Positions 7,878 to 16,948 of a stretch of DNA of 47,313 nt are shown here, in pieces. The notes under the pieces were generated by a model. The model did no database searches. It was not told the origin of the DNA and saw nothing but the letters and a program-made list of their open reading frames with translations. This DNA comes from Lachnospiraceae bacterium (lineage in GTDB: Bacteria; Bacillota; Clostridia; Lachnospirales; Lachnospiraceae): NCBI GenBank assembly GCA_029338735.1, contig JAQYAY010000047.1:1-47313 (forward strand), given 5' to 3'. A program made the translations under genes and the position numbers. How positions within the stretch are numbered: the stretch's first letter is position 1; each line of letters opens with the position of its first letter.

Positions 7878-8837
7878 ATGGCAATCGGAAATATCGGTGG
7901 ATACGGGAATATCAATACATATTCCTATCAGCCCAGGACATCGACAAAGAAGACAGACGATACACAGAGCACTGACAAGACTTCTCAGACTCCTGTCCGC
8001 ACTAAGAGCGCATGGGCAGAGGAGCAGGAGAAGAAGGTGACATCGAAGAAGGATGCCACGCAGAGCGCTGATGATCAGGAACTCTATGCAAAGGGCAGGA
8101 CGATCGGAAAGCCAACCCTTTCGAAGAAAGCTCAGGACTATTATGAGAAGCTGCAGAAGAAGTTCGGCAATATGCAGTTCATCCTCGTCTCAGAGGACCA
8201 GAAGCAGTCGGCAGAGGCCAATGCAGCCTCTTATGCGTCAAAGAACAAGACAACTGTTCTCATCAATGAAGACAAGATCGAAGAGATGGCAAATGATGAG
8301 AACGTCGCTAAGAAATACGAGGGTATCATTGAGAATTCAGCCAGGAAGCTGCCGGATCTGAAGAAGCAGCTCGAGCAGGCTGTCGGCACTGGCAATCTCA
8401 AGGGTATCGGAATGCAGGTCAATGACAATGGTGCCGTGAGCTTTTTCGCAACAGTCCGTGACCAGGCAGCTGCTAGCAATGAGGCTCTGAAGAAGAGACA
8501 GGCTGCCAGGAAGGCAGCGAAGAAAGCTGCAGACAAGCAGGCTGCGAAAAAGGCTGACCAGGAGAAGAAGGCAGATGCCCTGAAGGAAAAGGCAGCCGAC
8601 AAGTCTTCTGATACAGATACGACGAAGAAGACAGATGATTCGTCTGATGATGACGATTACGAATACATCGAGAAGGATCCGGACAGTGATGAGACCGGAG
8701 AAGTGACTCCATGGGATATGTACGGCACGAAGACGATATATGCCAGCTCCGTGGATGATCTGATCAAGGCAGTAAAGAGTTTCCAGACCGGATCAAGCGC
8801 CTATTCATCAGGTAATTCGATCAACTACGAAGGATAA
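7878..8837 (+). CDS. DUF6033-like protein, Lys/Ala-rich, 319 aa
   Basis: Function unknown. The N-terminus MAIGNIGGYGNINTY is Gly/Tyr-rich. A folded central part (about residues 75-200) contains LSKKAQDYYEKLQKKFGNM and FILVSEDQKQ, a pattern I associate with DUF6033 of Lachnospiraceae. A charged Lys/Ala coiled-coil-like region (about 205-240) and an acidic Asp-rich stretch (about 250-275) follow. There is no signal peptide or membrane segment. GGAGG precedes the ATG. The NifH-like gene starts 12 bases after its stop, so the two are probably co-transcribed, although whether this protein belongs to that system is unclear. Its N-terminus resembles that of the protein encoded at 29080. Confidence 0.7.
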   Translation: MAIGNIGGYGNINTYSYQPRTSTKKTDDTQSTDKTSQTPVRTKSAWAEEQEKKVTSKKDATQSADDQELYAKGRTIGKPTLSKKAQDYYEKLQKKFGNMQFILVSEDQKQSAEANAASYASKNKTTVLINEDKIEEMANDENVAKKYEGIIENSARKLPDLKKQLEQAVGTGNLKGIGMQVNDNGAVSFFATVRDQAAASNEALKKRQAARKAAKKAADKQAAKKADQEKKADALKEKAADKSSDTDTTKKTDDSSDDDDYEYIEKDPDSDETGEVTPWDMYGTKTIYASSVDDLIKAVKSFQTGSSAYSSGNSINYEG

Positions 8838-8849
8838 TATTTTTATACA

Positions 8850-9593
8850 ATGTACAAGCTTGCAATATATGGAAAAGGCGGCATCGGGAAGTCTACTATG
8901 ACTAGCAACCTCGCGGCTGCCTTTTCTTTTTTAGGGAAAAAAGTAATACAGATCGGCTGTGATCCGAAAGCGGATTCTACTATGAATCTGCTCGGCGGAA
9001 AGCCACTCACACCGGTCATGGATCTGCTCCGTGATGATCACGATCCGGAATCAATAGAAGATGTCTCAGCCATCGGATACGGCGGGGTAGTCTGCATTGA
9101 GACAGGAGGTCCGACACCTGGACTCGGGTGCGCAGGGAGAGGAATCATTGCTACATTTCAGATATTAGAGGATCTCAGTCTTTTTGAAAAAATAAATCCG
9201 GACGTCGTGCTTTTTGATGTGCTCGGAGATGTAGTGTGCGGAGGTTTTGCAGCTCCTATCCGTGAAGGGTATGCTGATGAGGTCATGATAGTGACATCAG
9301 GTGAGAAGATGGCTTTGTATGCCGCCGACAATATCAATAAGGCTGTGAAAAATTTCGAGGACAGGAGCTATGCCAGAGTAAGGGGCATTCTCCTGAACAA
9401 AAGGAATGTACCCGATGAGGATCAGAAGGTATCAGAGTTTGCATCAGAGCGGGGGCTTGATATCATCAGTGTGATCCCGAGGTCAGACGATATCAATATA
9501 GCCGAAGAGCAGGGAAAGACTGTGATAGAGATGGATCCGGAACTGCCAGTCAGTCAGAAGTTCATTGAACTTGCAAAAACACTTACGAACTAA
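8850..9593 (+). CDS. NifH/BchL-type ATPase (nitrogenase iron protein-like)
   Basis: Members are homodimeric, hold one [4Fe-4S] cluster between subunits and deliver electrons to a component 1-type partner with ATP hydrolysis. The 247 residues show the P-loop GKGGIGKS (8-15), switch-like DPKADST (38-44), and both cluster cysteines: Cys94 in GLGCAGRGI and Cys130 in DVVCGGFA. The protein is shorter than NifH (about 290), mainly at the C-terminus, and lies closer to the group IV nitrogenase-like reductases. Its gene heads a run with the fused component 1-like protein and hypFCD. No strong promoter is visible just upstream; AAGGA lies 16 bases before the ATG, so it may depend on read-through from the DUF6033-like gene. 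Confidence 0.9.
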   Translation: MYKLAIYGKGGIGKSTMTSNLAAAFSFLGKKVIQIGCDPKADSTMNLLGGKPLTPVMDLLRDDHDPESIEDVSAIGYGGVVCIETGGPTPGLGCAGRGIIATFQILEDLSLFEKINPDVVLFDVLGDVVCGGFAAPIREGYADEVMIVTSGEKMALYAADNINKAVKNFEDRSYARVRGILLNKRNVPDEDQKVSEFASERGLDIISVIPRSDDINIAEEQGKTVIEMDPELPVSQKFIELAKTLTN

Positions 9594-9622
9594 TATCATA
9601 GAATGAGAAGTGAGGACATTGC

Positions 9623-12085
9623 ATGGCGGTTTATTTTACAGCAGAAGAACTGGAATACAGGATAGAGAAGAACAGGGACAGATGGATCCCGTCTGATTTT
9701 AATGTGGGTGACGGTCTCGTATATTCATCTCCAGCAACTCTTGCGTACAATTCGCCAGGAGCAGAAGGATACGGAGTGAAGCGCGCAGCCCTGGCTGTGC
9801 CGGAGTCTGTAGAACTCATCATTTCTCCTGGATGCTGCGGGAGGAATACATCTGACATTTCATCCATGAAGGGCTATGAGAACAGATTCTATTATCTGGA
9901 GATGGATGAAGCTGATCTGGTGACTGGCAGACATCTGAAGAGGATCCCGGAAGCTGTAAAGAAAATAATGTCTGACCGTGCGTCGCATGGACTGTCTGCG
10001 CCGAAAGCAGTGATGCTCGTCACCACCTGTGCGGATGCACTGCTTGGGACTGATATGGAGCATGTATGCCGCATCTGCGAGGATCAGTGTGATGTGAAGG
10101 TCAGACCTGCATATATGTATGCCCTGACTCGTGACGGGGTGAATCCGCCAATGGTGCAGGTGCGGGAGAGCATTTTTTCATTACTGGAGAAAAGAGAAAA
10201 GAATAACGAAGCCATAAATATACTTGGCTATTTCGGAGGTCTCGACAGACTCTCATCAATTGAGATGAAACTCATGCTCCGTTCAATCGGGATTTCTGAG
10301 CATCATGAACTGTCAGAATGCAGTTCGTTTGATGAATTCATGAATATGTCGGAAGCCGATTTCAATCTCGTGATAGATCCGGATGCAAGAGGCGCAGCCG
10401 ATTATATGGAGAAGAATCTGGGCACCGGATATATTGAGATGCACAGATTCTATGGGATAGACCGCATCACTTCGCAGTACAGGGCATTTTTCTCGATGTT
10501 TCATGCAGATGATTCAATGGTCGATGTCTTTCTCGAAACATGCCAGAAAAATATCAGCAAGTGGTCAGGAATCATCATTGATCTGGATGAACCGGTGGTA
10601 TTCTCTGTCGGAGAATGTCTGAACGGTCATTCCCCGGAACTGGCTCTTGCACTTATGGAATACGGCTTCCGTGTGGCAGAGGTTTTCTGCACCCTTTCAG
10701 ACAGTGATGCATACTATATAGCTGCTATCGCGGAAAAAGATCCTTCTGTCAGGTTCTATTTCAATCAGCATGCGACAATGGTCGGCTTCGAGCCTGATCC
10801 TGATGTGAATTTCGCGCTTGGAAAGGATGCTGCATGGTATTACAGGGACAGAGACGTTGCGAGTCTTGAGTGGAATAGTGACAGACAGCCATTCGGCTAT
10901 AGCTGTGTCAATACGCTCCTGACGGCAATAGTATGGGCATATGGCCATCATTATCTCGGTGATGATGTGGATGATAAGGCGCTGAACGAGCTGATCCATC
11001 TGAATGATCCCGATGCCCCTTCTGATGGAAAATATGATTATGATGAGCAGACTCAGAGACTTCTTGGGATTATGGGCCTCGGAGGCGGTTTCACACAGAC
11101 TGAGACCAGACAGCATTTCGTGCCTCTGAACAGGAAAAAGATACATGGATATCGCCAGACTCTGACTCCTTTTGCACCCGATCAGTCAGGCGCTGTAGAG
11201 GTGCTCAGGAATATCACTGACATGATGATCGTAATCCTCGATGCCGGCGGATGCACTGGGAATATCTGTGGCTTCGATATGCCCGACTGGTATGACCGCC
11301 CTTCAATGCTCTTTTCAGCAGGTCTCAGAGATATGGATGCAGTCTTAGGACGCGATGATGAGCTGATCCTCAAGATAAAGACAGCAGTAATCCAGCTGGA
11401 GCCGTCATGCATTGCACTCGTCGGGACGCCGGTTCCGTCGGTGATAGGAACAGATCTGAAGGGCCTTGCAAAGGATGTGAAAAAGGCAACTGGTCTCGAT
11501 ACTATTGCCATTCCTACAACTGGTCTCGAGCTGTATGATGACGGGATCATCAGGACATACAAAGAGCTGTCGAAGTACATACCGTATATGAGTCACGGTG
11601 CATACGGCATGACTTATCTGGATTACAGTGCTCATGAGCAGGCCGAGATCATAGATAAATGCAGCGGGCTGCCGTCTGATGGAAAAAAATATGCATTTTC
11701 CGTTGGGGGGTATTCGGCCACTGATGAGAATGCGGCGCCTGATGAAATAATAGTATCTGATGAGATGCAGAATAGAGCTGTCATGGAATCAGGATATAAA
11801 GGGCCGGTGCTCATCATCGGAGAGCAGATATACTCGAATGCACTGAGACGTATTATAAAGAAGGCGCATCCCCGCAAAAATGTAAGAGTGGCCGATTTCT
11901 TCAGGATGATTCCGTCTCTGACTCAGCCTGACGACGTTCATCTGAGGGAAGAAGATGATCTCATCTCACTGGTATCATCAGTGAAACCGTCACTTATTAT
12001 CAGTGATCTGGCTCTAAAAGACCTGATTCCTGATTATCACTGCCGCTGGATTCCGAGAAACCATTTCGCATTATCAGGCAAATGA
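9623..12085 (+). CDS. Fused double nitrogenase component 1-like protein (820 aa)
   Basis: Two component 1-type (NifD/NifK superfamily) domains in one chain: residues about 1-470 and 495-820. Domain 1 has ISPGCCGRN (Cys71/72), then MDEADLVTGRHLKRI and VMLVTTCADALLGTD (Cys136), which matches the spacing of P-cluster-type ligands and the TC.....(I/L)G.D pattern. Domain 2 has DAGGCTGNICGF (Cys544, Cys549), GLRDMDAVLGRDDELI and GTPVPSVIGTDL. In nitrogenases these domains are separate subunits. The likely partner is the NifH-like protein just upstream. GTGAGG precedes the start; its last codon overlaps hypF (ATGA). The substrate is unknown; no nifB, nifE or nifN is nearby. Confidence 0.85.
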   Translation: MAVYFTAEELEYRIEKNRDRWIPSDFNVGDGLVYSSPATLAYNSPGAEGYGVKRAALAVPESVELIISPGCCGRNTSDISSMKGYENRFYYLEMDEADLVTGRHLKRIPEAVKKIMSDRASHGLSAPKAVMLVTTCADALLGTDMEHVCRICEDQCDVKVRPAYMYALTRDGVNPPMVQVRESIFSLLEKREKNNEAINILGYFGGLDRLSSIEMKLMLRSIGISEHHELSECSSFDEFMNMSEADFNLVIDPDARGAADYMEKNLGTGYIEMHRFYGIDRITSQYRAFFSMFHADDSMVDVFLETCQKNISKWSGIIIDLDEPVVFSVGECLNGHSPELALALMEYGFRVAEVFCTLSDSDAYYIAAIAEKDPSVRFYFNQHATMVGFEPDPDVNFALGKDAAWYYRDRDVASLEWNSDRQPFGYSCVNTLLTAIVWAYGHHYLGDDVDDKALNELIHLNDPDAPSDGKYDYDEQTQRLLGIMGLGGGFTQTETRQHFVPLNRKKIHGYRQTLTPFAPDQSGAVEVLRNITDMMIVILDAGGCTGNICGFDMPDWYDRPSMLFSAGLRDMDAVLGRDDELILKIKTAVIQLEPSCIALVGTPVPSVIGTDLKGLAKDVKKATGLDTIAIPTTGLELYDDGIIRTYKELSKYIPYMSHGAYGMTYLDYSAHEQAEIIDKCSGLPSDGKKYAFSVGGYSATDENAAPDEIIVSDEMQNRAVMESGYKGPVLIIGEQIYSNALRRIIKKAHPRKNVRVADFFRMIPSLTQPDDVHLREEDDLISLVSSVKPSLIISDLALKDLIPDYHCRWIPRNHFALSGK

Positions 12086-14490
12086 ACAGTAGAGGTATTG
12101 ATGTGAAGTATTATCTCATAAAAATATACGGAATAGTGCAGGGTGTCGGATTCCGCCCGTTCGTCAGCCGTCTGTTCAGTACAGATGAATACGCAGGCAG
12201 TGTAAAGAACTGCGGTTCATATGTAGAGATTCATCTCTGCGTCAGAGACGAAAATGGAATCACAGATATTTATCATTTACGTGAACTGGCACCTCCAAGA
12301 GCAGACATAGTTGATATTGACATAAAAGAAATACAAGAGGATGATTATTGCTTTTTACTCAATGATGACAGAACGATATCAGGAGAAGAAGGAAAATCAT
12401 TTTTTATTGCGGAAAGTCCTGCAGAGAAGCCTGTAGATGCACCGGTATTTATCCCGCCTGATCTGGCTGTCTGTGATGACTGCGCCAGGGAACTGTATGA
12501 CAAGAATAACAGGCGCTATCTCCATCCATTCATCAACTGTACCCAGTGCGGCCCGAGACTTACTATCATTGATTCGCTTCCATATGACAGACCACGTACA
12601 TCGATGAAGGATTTCGTGATGTGTCCGTCGTGTGAGCATGAATATACCGATCCGTCAGACAGACGATACGATGCCCAGCCGGTATGCTGCAATGACTGTG
12701 GACCAGAAGTATACTATCTTGAAAAATCAGATGGTGTATTTGAAAAAGTCTGTGATAATGCTGATGCGATTACAAAAGCACGTCAGGCGATAATAGATGG
12801 AAAAATAATAGCCGTCAAGGGAATAGGCGGTTTTCATCTGTACTGCAATGCATATGATGAAGAAGCTGTTGCCGGACTGAGACGACGCAAGGGAAGACCC
12901 GCCAAGCCATTCGCAGTGATGGCTCATAATCTGTCAGCAGCACAGGCAATATGTGATATCCCATCGCAGCAGGTGACAGATCTTCTGGGCGGGCCGAAGA
13001 AACCAATAGTGCTGTTGCATAAAAAGAAATCTGGAATTCCTGAGAATGTGGCTCCGGGGAATCCAGCCCTAGGTGTCATGCTGCCATATGCACCGCTTGT
13101 GCTCCTTATTTTTTCATATCCTGACGGACTCGATGACCAGATGCCTCAGGTGCTGATTGCCACAAGTGCAAACAGGAGCGGCGGTGTCATCTGCAGGAGT
13201 GAGGATGATGTGATACAGACGCTTTCCAATGTGTGCGATGGCATTCTGTCTCATAACAGGGAGATACTAACGAGGGCAGATGATTCGGTGGTCGATATTT
13301 ATGACGATGAACCATATATGATCAGGCGGTCGAGAGGATATGCACCACTGCCAGTTACTGTATCTGAAGCTGTGCCTGCGACTCAGGATCGGGATATTCT
13401 GGCATTCGGCGGTGAGCTGAAAAATACTTTCTGTATTGGCAGAGGCAGGCTCATGTATCCGTCATCATATATCGGAGATCTGTCTGATCTGAAGAGTGAC
13501 AAGGCTCTGGAAGAGACAGTTGAGAGATTTCTCCGTATGCTTGACGCACATCCTTCTGTCATTGTCTGTGACAGGCATCCGAGGTACAGGAGCCGTGCTC
13601 TTGCAGAGAAGTATGCGCAGGGACATTCCGGTACCAGAATTGTTGAAGTCCAGCATCATTATGCTCATGTGCTTTCTGTGATGGCAGAGAATCGTTATTA
13701 TGATCATGTGATAGGTGTCGCATACGATGGCACCGGATACGGTGATGATGGGACTATCTGGGGCGGTGAGATTTTTCTCTGTGATACACATGATTATGAC
13801 AGAAAAGCATCAATTACACCATTCACATTCTCCGGTGGAGATATAGCAAGCCGTGAGGGGTTCCGCGTGGCGCTGTCAATGCTCTTTGATAAATACGATA
13901 ATGACGGTGACGTTTGTGATATAATTAGACAGATCAGTCTGTGTGATGAAAGGTATGTGAAGCCGCTTCGGGCAATGCACGACATGGGAATCAATTCAGT
14001 ACAGTCCACGAGCTGTGGGAGGCTGTTTGATGCTGTAAGTGCAGTGCTTGGAATCTGCAGGAGTCAGAGCTTCGAGGGAGAAGCTTCGATGGGACTTCAG
14101 TTCGCGGCCGAGCGGTGGCATGGAAATAGGAGCCTCAAGCTGGATTCTTCTATCCGCTCCGGTGACCGTGACATCCTTCCGACAGATGCCCTATTTGAAA
14201 AAATTGTTGAAGAGCGGATGAATGGAAGAAGTACTGAAGAGCTGGCATATTTTTTCCATGAAGAGCTCGCTTCAATGACTGTATCTGAAGCGGTGAAGAT
14301 AAGAGATGAGTCAGGCTGCAATGTGGCTGCCCTGTCAGGTGGCTGCTATCAGAATACGCTGCTGCTCCGACTCACGACAGATGGACTGGAAAAGAATGGA
14401 TTTAAGGTGCTCAGAGCTCATGAGATTCCACCGAATGATGGAGGAATATCGCTCGGACAGTGTCTCTACGGAATGCAATATAACAGGTGA
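12082..14490 (+). CDS. hypF: Carbamoyltransferase HypF
   Basis: Makes the carbamoyl group from carbamoyl phosphate and ATP and hands it to the C-terminal cysteine of HypE, where it becomes cyanide for the Fe(CN)2(CO) unit. The 802 residues are in standard order: acylphosphatase domain (IYGIVQGVGFRPFV), two zinc fingers (CDDCARELYD...CTQCGPR; CPSCEHEY...CCNDCGPE), a YrdC-like domain (KGIGGFHLYCNA, LRRRKGRP) and a Kae1-like domain with HHYAHVLSVMAEN and GDIAS. All appear intact. The ATG overlaps the stop of the fused component 1-like gene by four bases, so translation is coupled; a GTG at 12103 is an alternative start. Confidence 0.95.
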   Translation: MNSRGIDVKYYLIKIYGIVQGVGFRPFVSRLFSTDEYAGSVKNCGSYVEIHLCVRDENGITDIYHLRELAPPRADIVDIDIKEIQEDDYCFLLNDDRTISGEEGKSFFIAESPAEKPVDAPVFIPPDLAVCDDCARELYDKNNRRYLHPFINCTQCGPRLTIIDSLPYDRPRTSMKDFVMCPSCEHEYTDPSDRRYDAQPVCCNDCGPEVYYLEKSDGVFEKVCDNADAITKARQAIIDGKIIAVKGIGGFHLYCNAYDEEAVAGLRRRKGRPAKPFAVMAHNLSAAQAICDIPSQQVTDLLGGPKKPIVLLHKKKSGIPENVAPGNPALGVMLPYAPLVLLIFSYPDGLDDQMPQVLIATSANRSGGVICRSEDDVIQTLSNVCDGILSHNREILTRADDSVVDIYDDEPYMIRRSRGYAPLPVTVSEAVPATQDRDILAFGGELKNTFCIGRGRLMYPSSYIGDLSDLKSDKALEETVERFLRMLDAHPSVIVCDRHPRYRSRALAEKYAQGHSGTRIVEVQHHYAHVLSVMAENRYYDHVIGVAYDGTGYGDDGTIWGGEIFLCDTHDYDRKASITPFTFSGGDIASREGFRVALSMLFDKYDNDGDVCDIIRQISLCDERYVKPLRAMHDMGINSVQSTSCGRLFDAVSAVLGICRSQSFEGEASMGLQFAAERWHGNRSLKLDSSIRSGDRDILPTDALFEKIVEERMNGRSTEELAYFFHEELASMTVSEAVKIRDESGCNVAALSGGCYQNTLLLRLTTDGLEKNGFKVLRAHEIPPNDGGISLGQCLYGMQYNR

Positions 14491-14495
14491 AAAGT

Positions 14496-14705
14496 ATGTG
14501 TGTAGGTTTATCAGCAAAGGTTGTGAAGGTAAATAAGGATACTATGATTGTTGATGCGGGTGGCGCAAGGAGAAAAGTAAGTGCCTCACTGCTCAACGAT
14601 CTACGTCCGGGCGACTATGTGATGGTTCATGCTGGGACTGCGATTTCAAAGATCACAGAGAATGATTCGGATGAGAGTGATGAACTCTGGGAGTCATTCA
14701 AATGA
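14496..14705 (+). CDS. hypC: Hydrogenase maturation chaperone HypC
   Basis: HypC binds HypD and carries the Fe(CN)2(CO) unit; its Cys2 is an iron ligand after Met removal. The frame is open from 14487, but that start would put three residues before MC, so I choose 14496 (MCVGLSAKVVKV), giving 69 residues. The family usually starts MCxxIP; here Pro is replaced by Ser. The conserved core LRPGDYVMVHAGTAISKI, including its His, is present, and an acidic tail follows. It lies five bases after the hypF stop and overlaps hypD (ATGA). AGGTGAAAAG provides a ribosome site. Confidence 0.93.
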   Translation: MCVGLSAKVVKVNKDTMIVDAGGARRKVSASLLNDLRPGDYVMVHAGTAISKITENDSDESDELWESFK

Positions 14706-15748
14706 GTGCTGCAGAAGAAGCACGGGATTTTCTGGCTGGATACGATGGCAGGCCGGTCCGTATCATGGAGGTCTGCGGGACTCATACACATGAGATCTTT
14801 AAAAACGGGATCAGGAATATCCTGTCTCCACAGATAAATCTCATATCAGGTCCTGGCTGTCCTGTCTGCGTGACACCGGCCGACTACATAGATGAGGCAG
14901 TAATGCTTGCCCTTGAAAAGGGATGCACGATCACTACCTTCGGGGACCTGGTCAGGGTACCAGGTTCTGAGATGTCACTCGCTGATGCGAGGTCAAAGGG
15001 AGCGAAGGTAAAAGTGGTCTATGCTCCGTCCGATGCCGTGGATTATGCCGCAGAGCATCCGTCTGAAGAGGTCGTATTCCTGTCAGTTGGATTTGAGACC
15101 ACGGTTCCGTCGGAGTGCCTGACGGTGCAGGATTCTATTGCAGGGGGAGTCTCCAATTTTTCACTGCTCACTGCGAACAAGACTATGCCGCAGGCATATA
15201 TGGCAATGAGGGATGCAACTGATGCATATCTGTATCCGGGTCACGTGCATGCGATAATAGGGACATCTGTCTGTGAAGAATTCCGTGATAAATATGGCAT
15301 CAGCGGTGTCTGTACGGGATTTACGCCGAGTGAGCTCCTTGTAGCTCTGGCTCTGACAGTGAAGGGTATTGAAAAGGGTGAGCCATTTTTCATAAATGCA
15401 TATCCGAGAGTTGTAAAGCCTGAGGGATCACCAATGGCTGTTGACCTGATCAGGAAATATATGGAGCCGGTTGACGCTGTATGGCGCGGAATCGGGGAGA
15501 TTGATGGATCAGGGCTCGCACTTCGTGACGAGTATGCATCTTTTGATGCGAGAAAGAAATTCTCATTACCGCATATCGAGGGACGTGACAATCCTGCATG
15601 CCGATGCGGAGAAGTGCTTCAGGGAAAATGCACATCGGAGCAATGTCCTCTTTTCGGGAAGGCATGTAGGCCAGAGCATCCTGTGGGAGCCTGCATGGTA
15701 TCATCTGAGGGAGCCTGTTCTGCATATTATTTATACGGGAGACGATAA
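14702..15748 (+). CDS. hypD: Fe-S maturation factor HypD
   Basis: HypD assembles the Fe(CN)2(CO) group together with HypC and HypE, using a [4Fe-4S] cluster and redox-active thiols. Its 348 residues show all hallmarks: MEVCGTHTHEI near residue 25, GPGCPVCVTP near residue 55, FLSVGFETTVP, the GHVHAIIGT and GVCTGFTP segments, and a C-terminal cysteine set (CRCGEVLQGKC, CPLFGKAC, GACMVSSEGACSAYY). Nothing appears damaged. It overlaps hypC by four bases, and its stop is followed at once by the ATG of the stand-alone component 1-like gene, which ties that gene to the Hyp proteins in translation. Confidence 0.96.
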   Translation: MSAAEEARDFLAGYDGRPVRIMEVCGTHTHEIFKNGIRNILSPQINLISGPGCPVCVTPADYIDEAVMLALEKGCTITTFGDLVRVPGSEMSLADARSKGAKVKVVYAPSDAVDYAAEHPSEEVVFLSVGFETTVPSECLTVQDSIAGGVSNFSLLTANKTMPQAYMAMRDATDAYLYPGHVHAIIGTSVCEEFRDKYGISGVCTGFTPSELLVALALTVKGIEKGEPFFINAYPRVVKPEGSPMAVDLIRKYMEPVDAVWRGIGEIDGSGLALRDEYASFDARKKFSLPHIEGRDNPACRCGEVLQGKCTSEQCPLFGKACRPEHPVGACMVSSEGACSAYYLYGRR

Positions 15749-16948
15749 ATGCTTGAATTCAATATGCCGGTTCATGAGAACTGGAACATAGTCCATATCG
15801 CAATGCAGGTGCCTTCTTCACATCAGATATATGTATGCCCAGAGAACTGTGCCCGGGGTGTCGTGATGACCGCATATGAGATGGGCGCAGAGGACAGATT
15901 CTCATGCGTGACGGTTAATGAGCGTGATCTCATAGTTGACAATCTGGAAACGATAACCATCGATGGCTGCTGTGATGTCATAGAAGAACTGCAGGCAGCA
16001 GGCAATGTACCAAAGGTCATTTTTCTTTTTACAGTGTGCTCACACAGGATGCTGTCATGTGATTTCGATTATGTATTTCATTCATTAAGAAAAAAATATC
16101 CGGACATCATTTTCACTCATGGATACATGGATTGTATTGCGCAGAAAGAAGGGCCGATGCCTGATGAGAAGCTCCGCAGAGAAATGTATGATTTTATCCC
16201 GAAGACATATACCGATGAAAAGATTGTAAATATACTCGGCAGTGAGGTCACTGCGACCTATGAAAATAATGATCTCATGAGGATGCTTACGGATTCCGGT
16301 GTCAGGGTCAGACAGCTGTCTGATATTCATACTTTTGAAGAATATATGCAGCTTGGAAATGCGAGTCTCAACATCTGTCAGTACAAGGCTGGGGATATGG
16401 GCGTGAAGCATTTCTCAGAGAGGCTGGGGATTCCGTATGTATTTGCACTTCCATTTTTCAATGAAGATGATCAGGATCCTGAGGCGACTGAATCATTCAG
16501 GCAGGAGATAGGTGATATGCCAATAGCCATTGACTATATGGCTGTCAGCTGCCCATACAGTCTGGCAGAATTCTTATCTGACAGAGGATTCAATGTGACG
16601 GCAGTGGTAGCAGACGGCCCAGCGGATTATGAGACTGATATCTATGAACGCCTTATGGAAAAACATCCTGTCATCTCTATAAATCCGATTGATCCGCGGC
16701 TCAGGGAAGAGTCATTCCGCAAAGAACTGAGAGCTGGTGCGACAAAAGTCCTTGCTATCGGCCCGCGTGCCGCCTGGGCCTTCAATACGCCATACTTCGT
16801 GAATCAGATTGAAAACGACGGTGCATATGGAGTCGCAGGATGGAAATCACTGCTTCGGAAAATGAAGGATGCAGTGAAGAATCCAAAAGATATGGAGCGG
16901 ATAGTCAAAAGAAAAGCATTAGGACTGCCCTGTGAAATCTCCTTTTAA
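15749..16948 (+). CDS. Stand-alone nitrogenase component 1-like protein (resembles fused domain 1)
   Basis: The 399 residues form one component 1-type fold. The order YVCPENCARG (Cys30, Cys34), RFSCVTVNERDLIVDNLETI, then FLFTVCSHRMLSCDFD (Cys97, Cys104) parallels domain 1 of the fused protein (GCCGRN, EMDEADLVTGRHLKRI, LVTTCADALLGTD). Extra cysteines (53, 74, 75) may bind a cluster. It starts at the base after the hypD stop, with no gap, so translational coupling with hypFCD is likely. Its last 30 bases overlap the 3' end of thiD on the other strand. Function is unknown; a scaffold or assembly role like NifE/NifN is one possibility. Confidence 0.78.
   Translation: MLEFNMPVHENWNIVHIAMQVPSSHQIYVCPENCARGVVMTAYEMGAEDRFSCVTVNERDLIVDNLETITIDGCCDVIEELQAAGNVPKVIFLFTVCSHRMLSCDFDYVFHSLRKKYPDIIFTHGYMDCIAQKEGPMPDEKLRREMYDFIPKTYTDEKIVNILGSEVTATYENNDLMRMLTDSGVRVRQLSDIHTFEEYMQLGNASLNICQYKAGDMGVKHFSERLGIPYVFALPFFNEDDQDPEATESFRQEIGDMPIAIDYMAVSCPYSLAEFLSDRGFNVTAVVADGPADYETDIYERLMEKHPVISINPIDPRLREESFRKELRAGATKVLAIGPRAAWAFNTPYFVNQIENDGAYGVAGWKSLLRKMKDAVKNPKDMERIVKRKALGLPCEISF

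Noticed and set aside
8850-12085. A nitrogen-fixation (nif) operon
   Set aside because: No nifB, nifE/N or nifV, the NifH-like protein is short, and component 1-like domains are remote from NifDK. Dark-operative reductases and CfbCD were also considered, but there are no chlorophyll or F430 genes.
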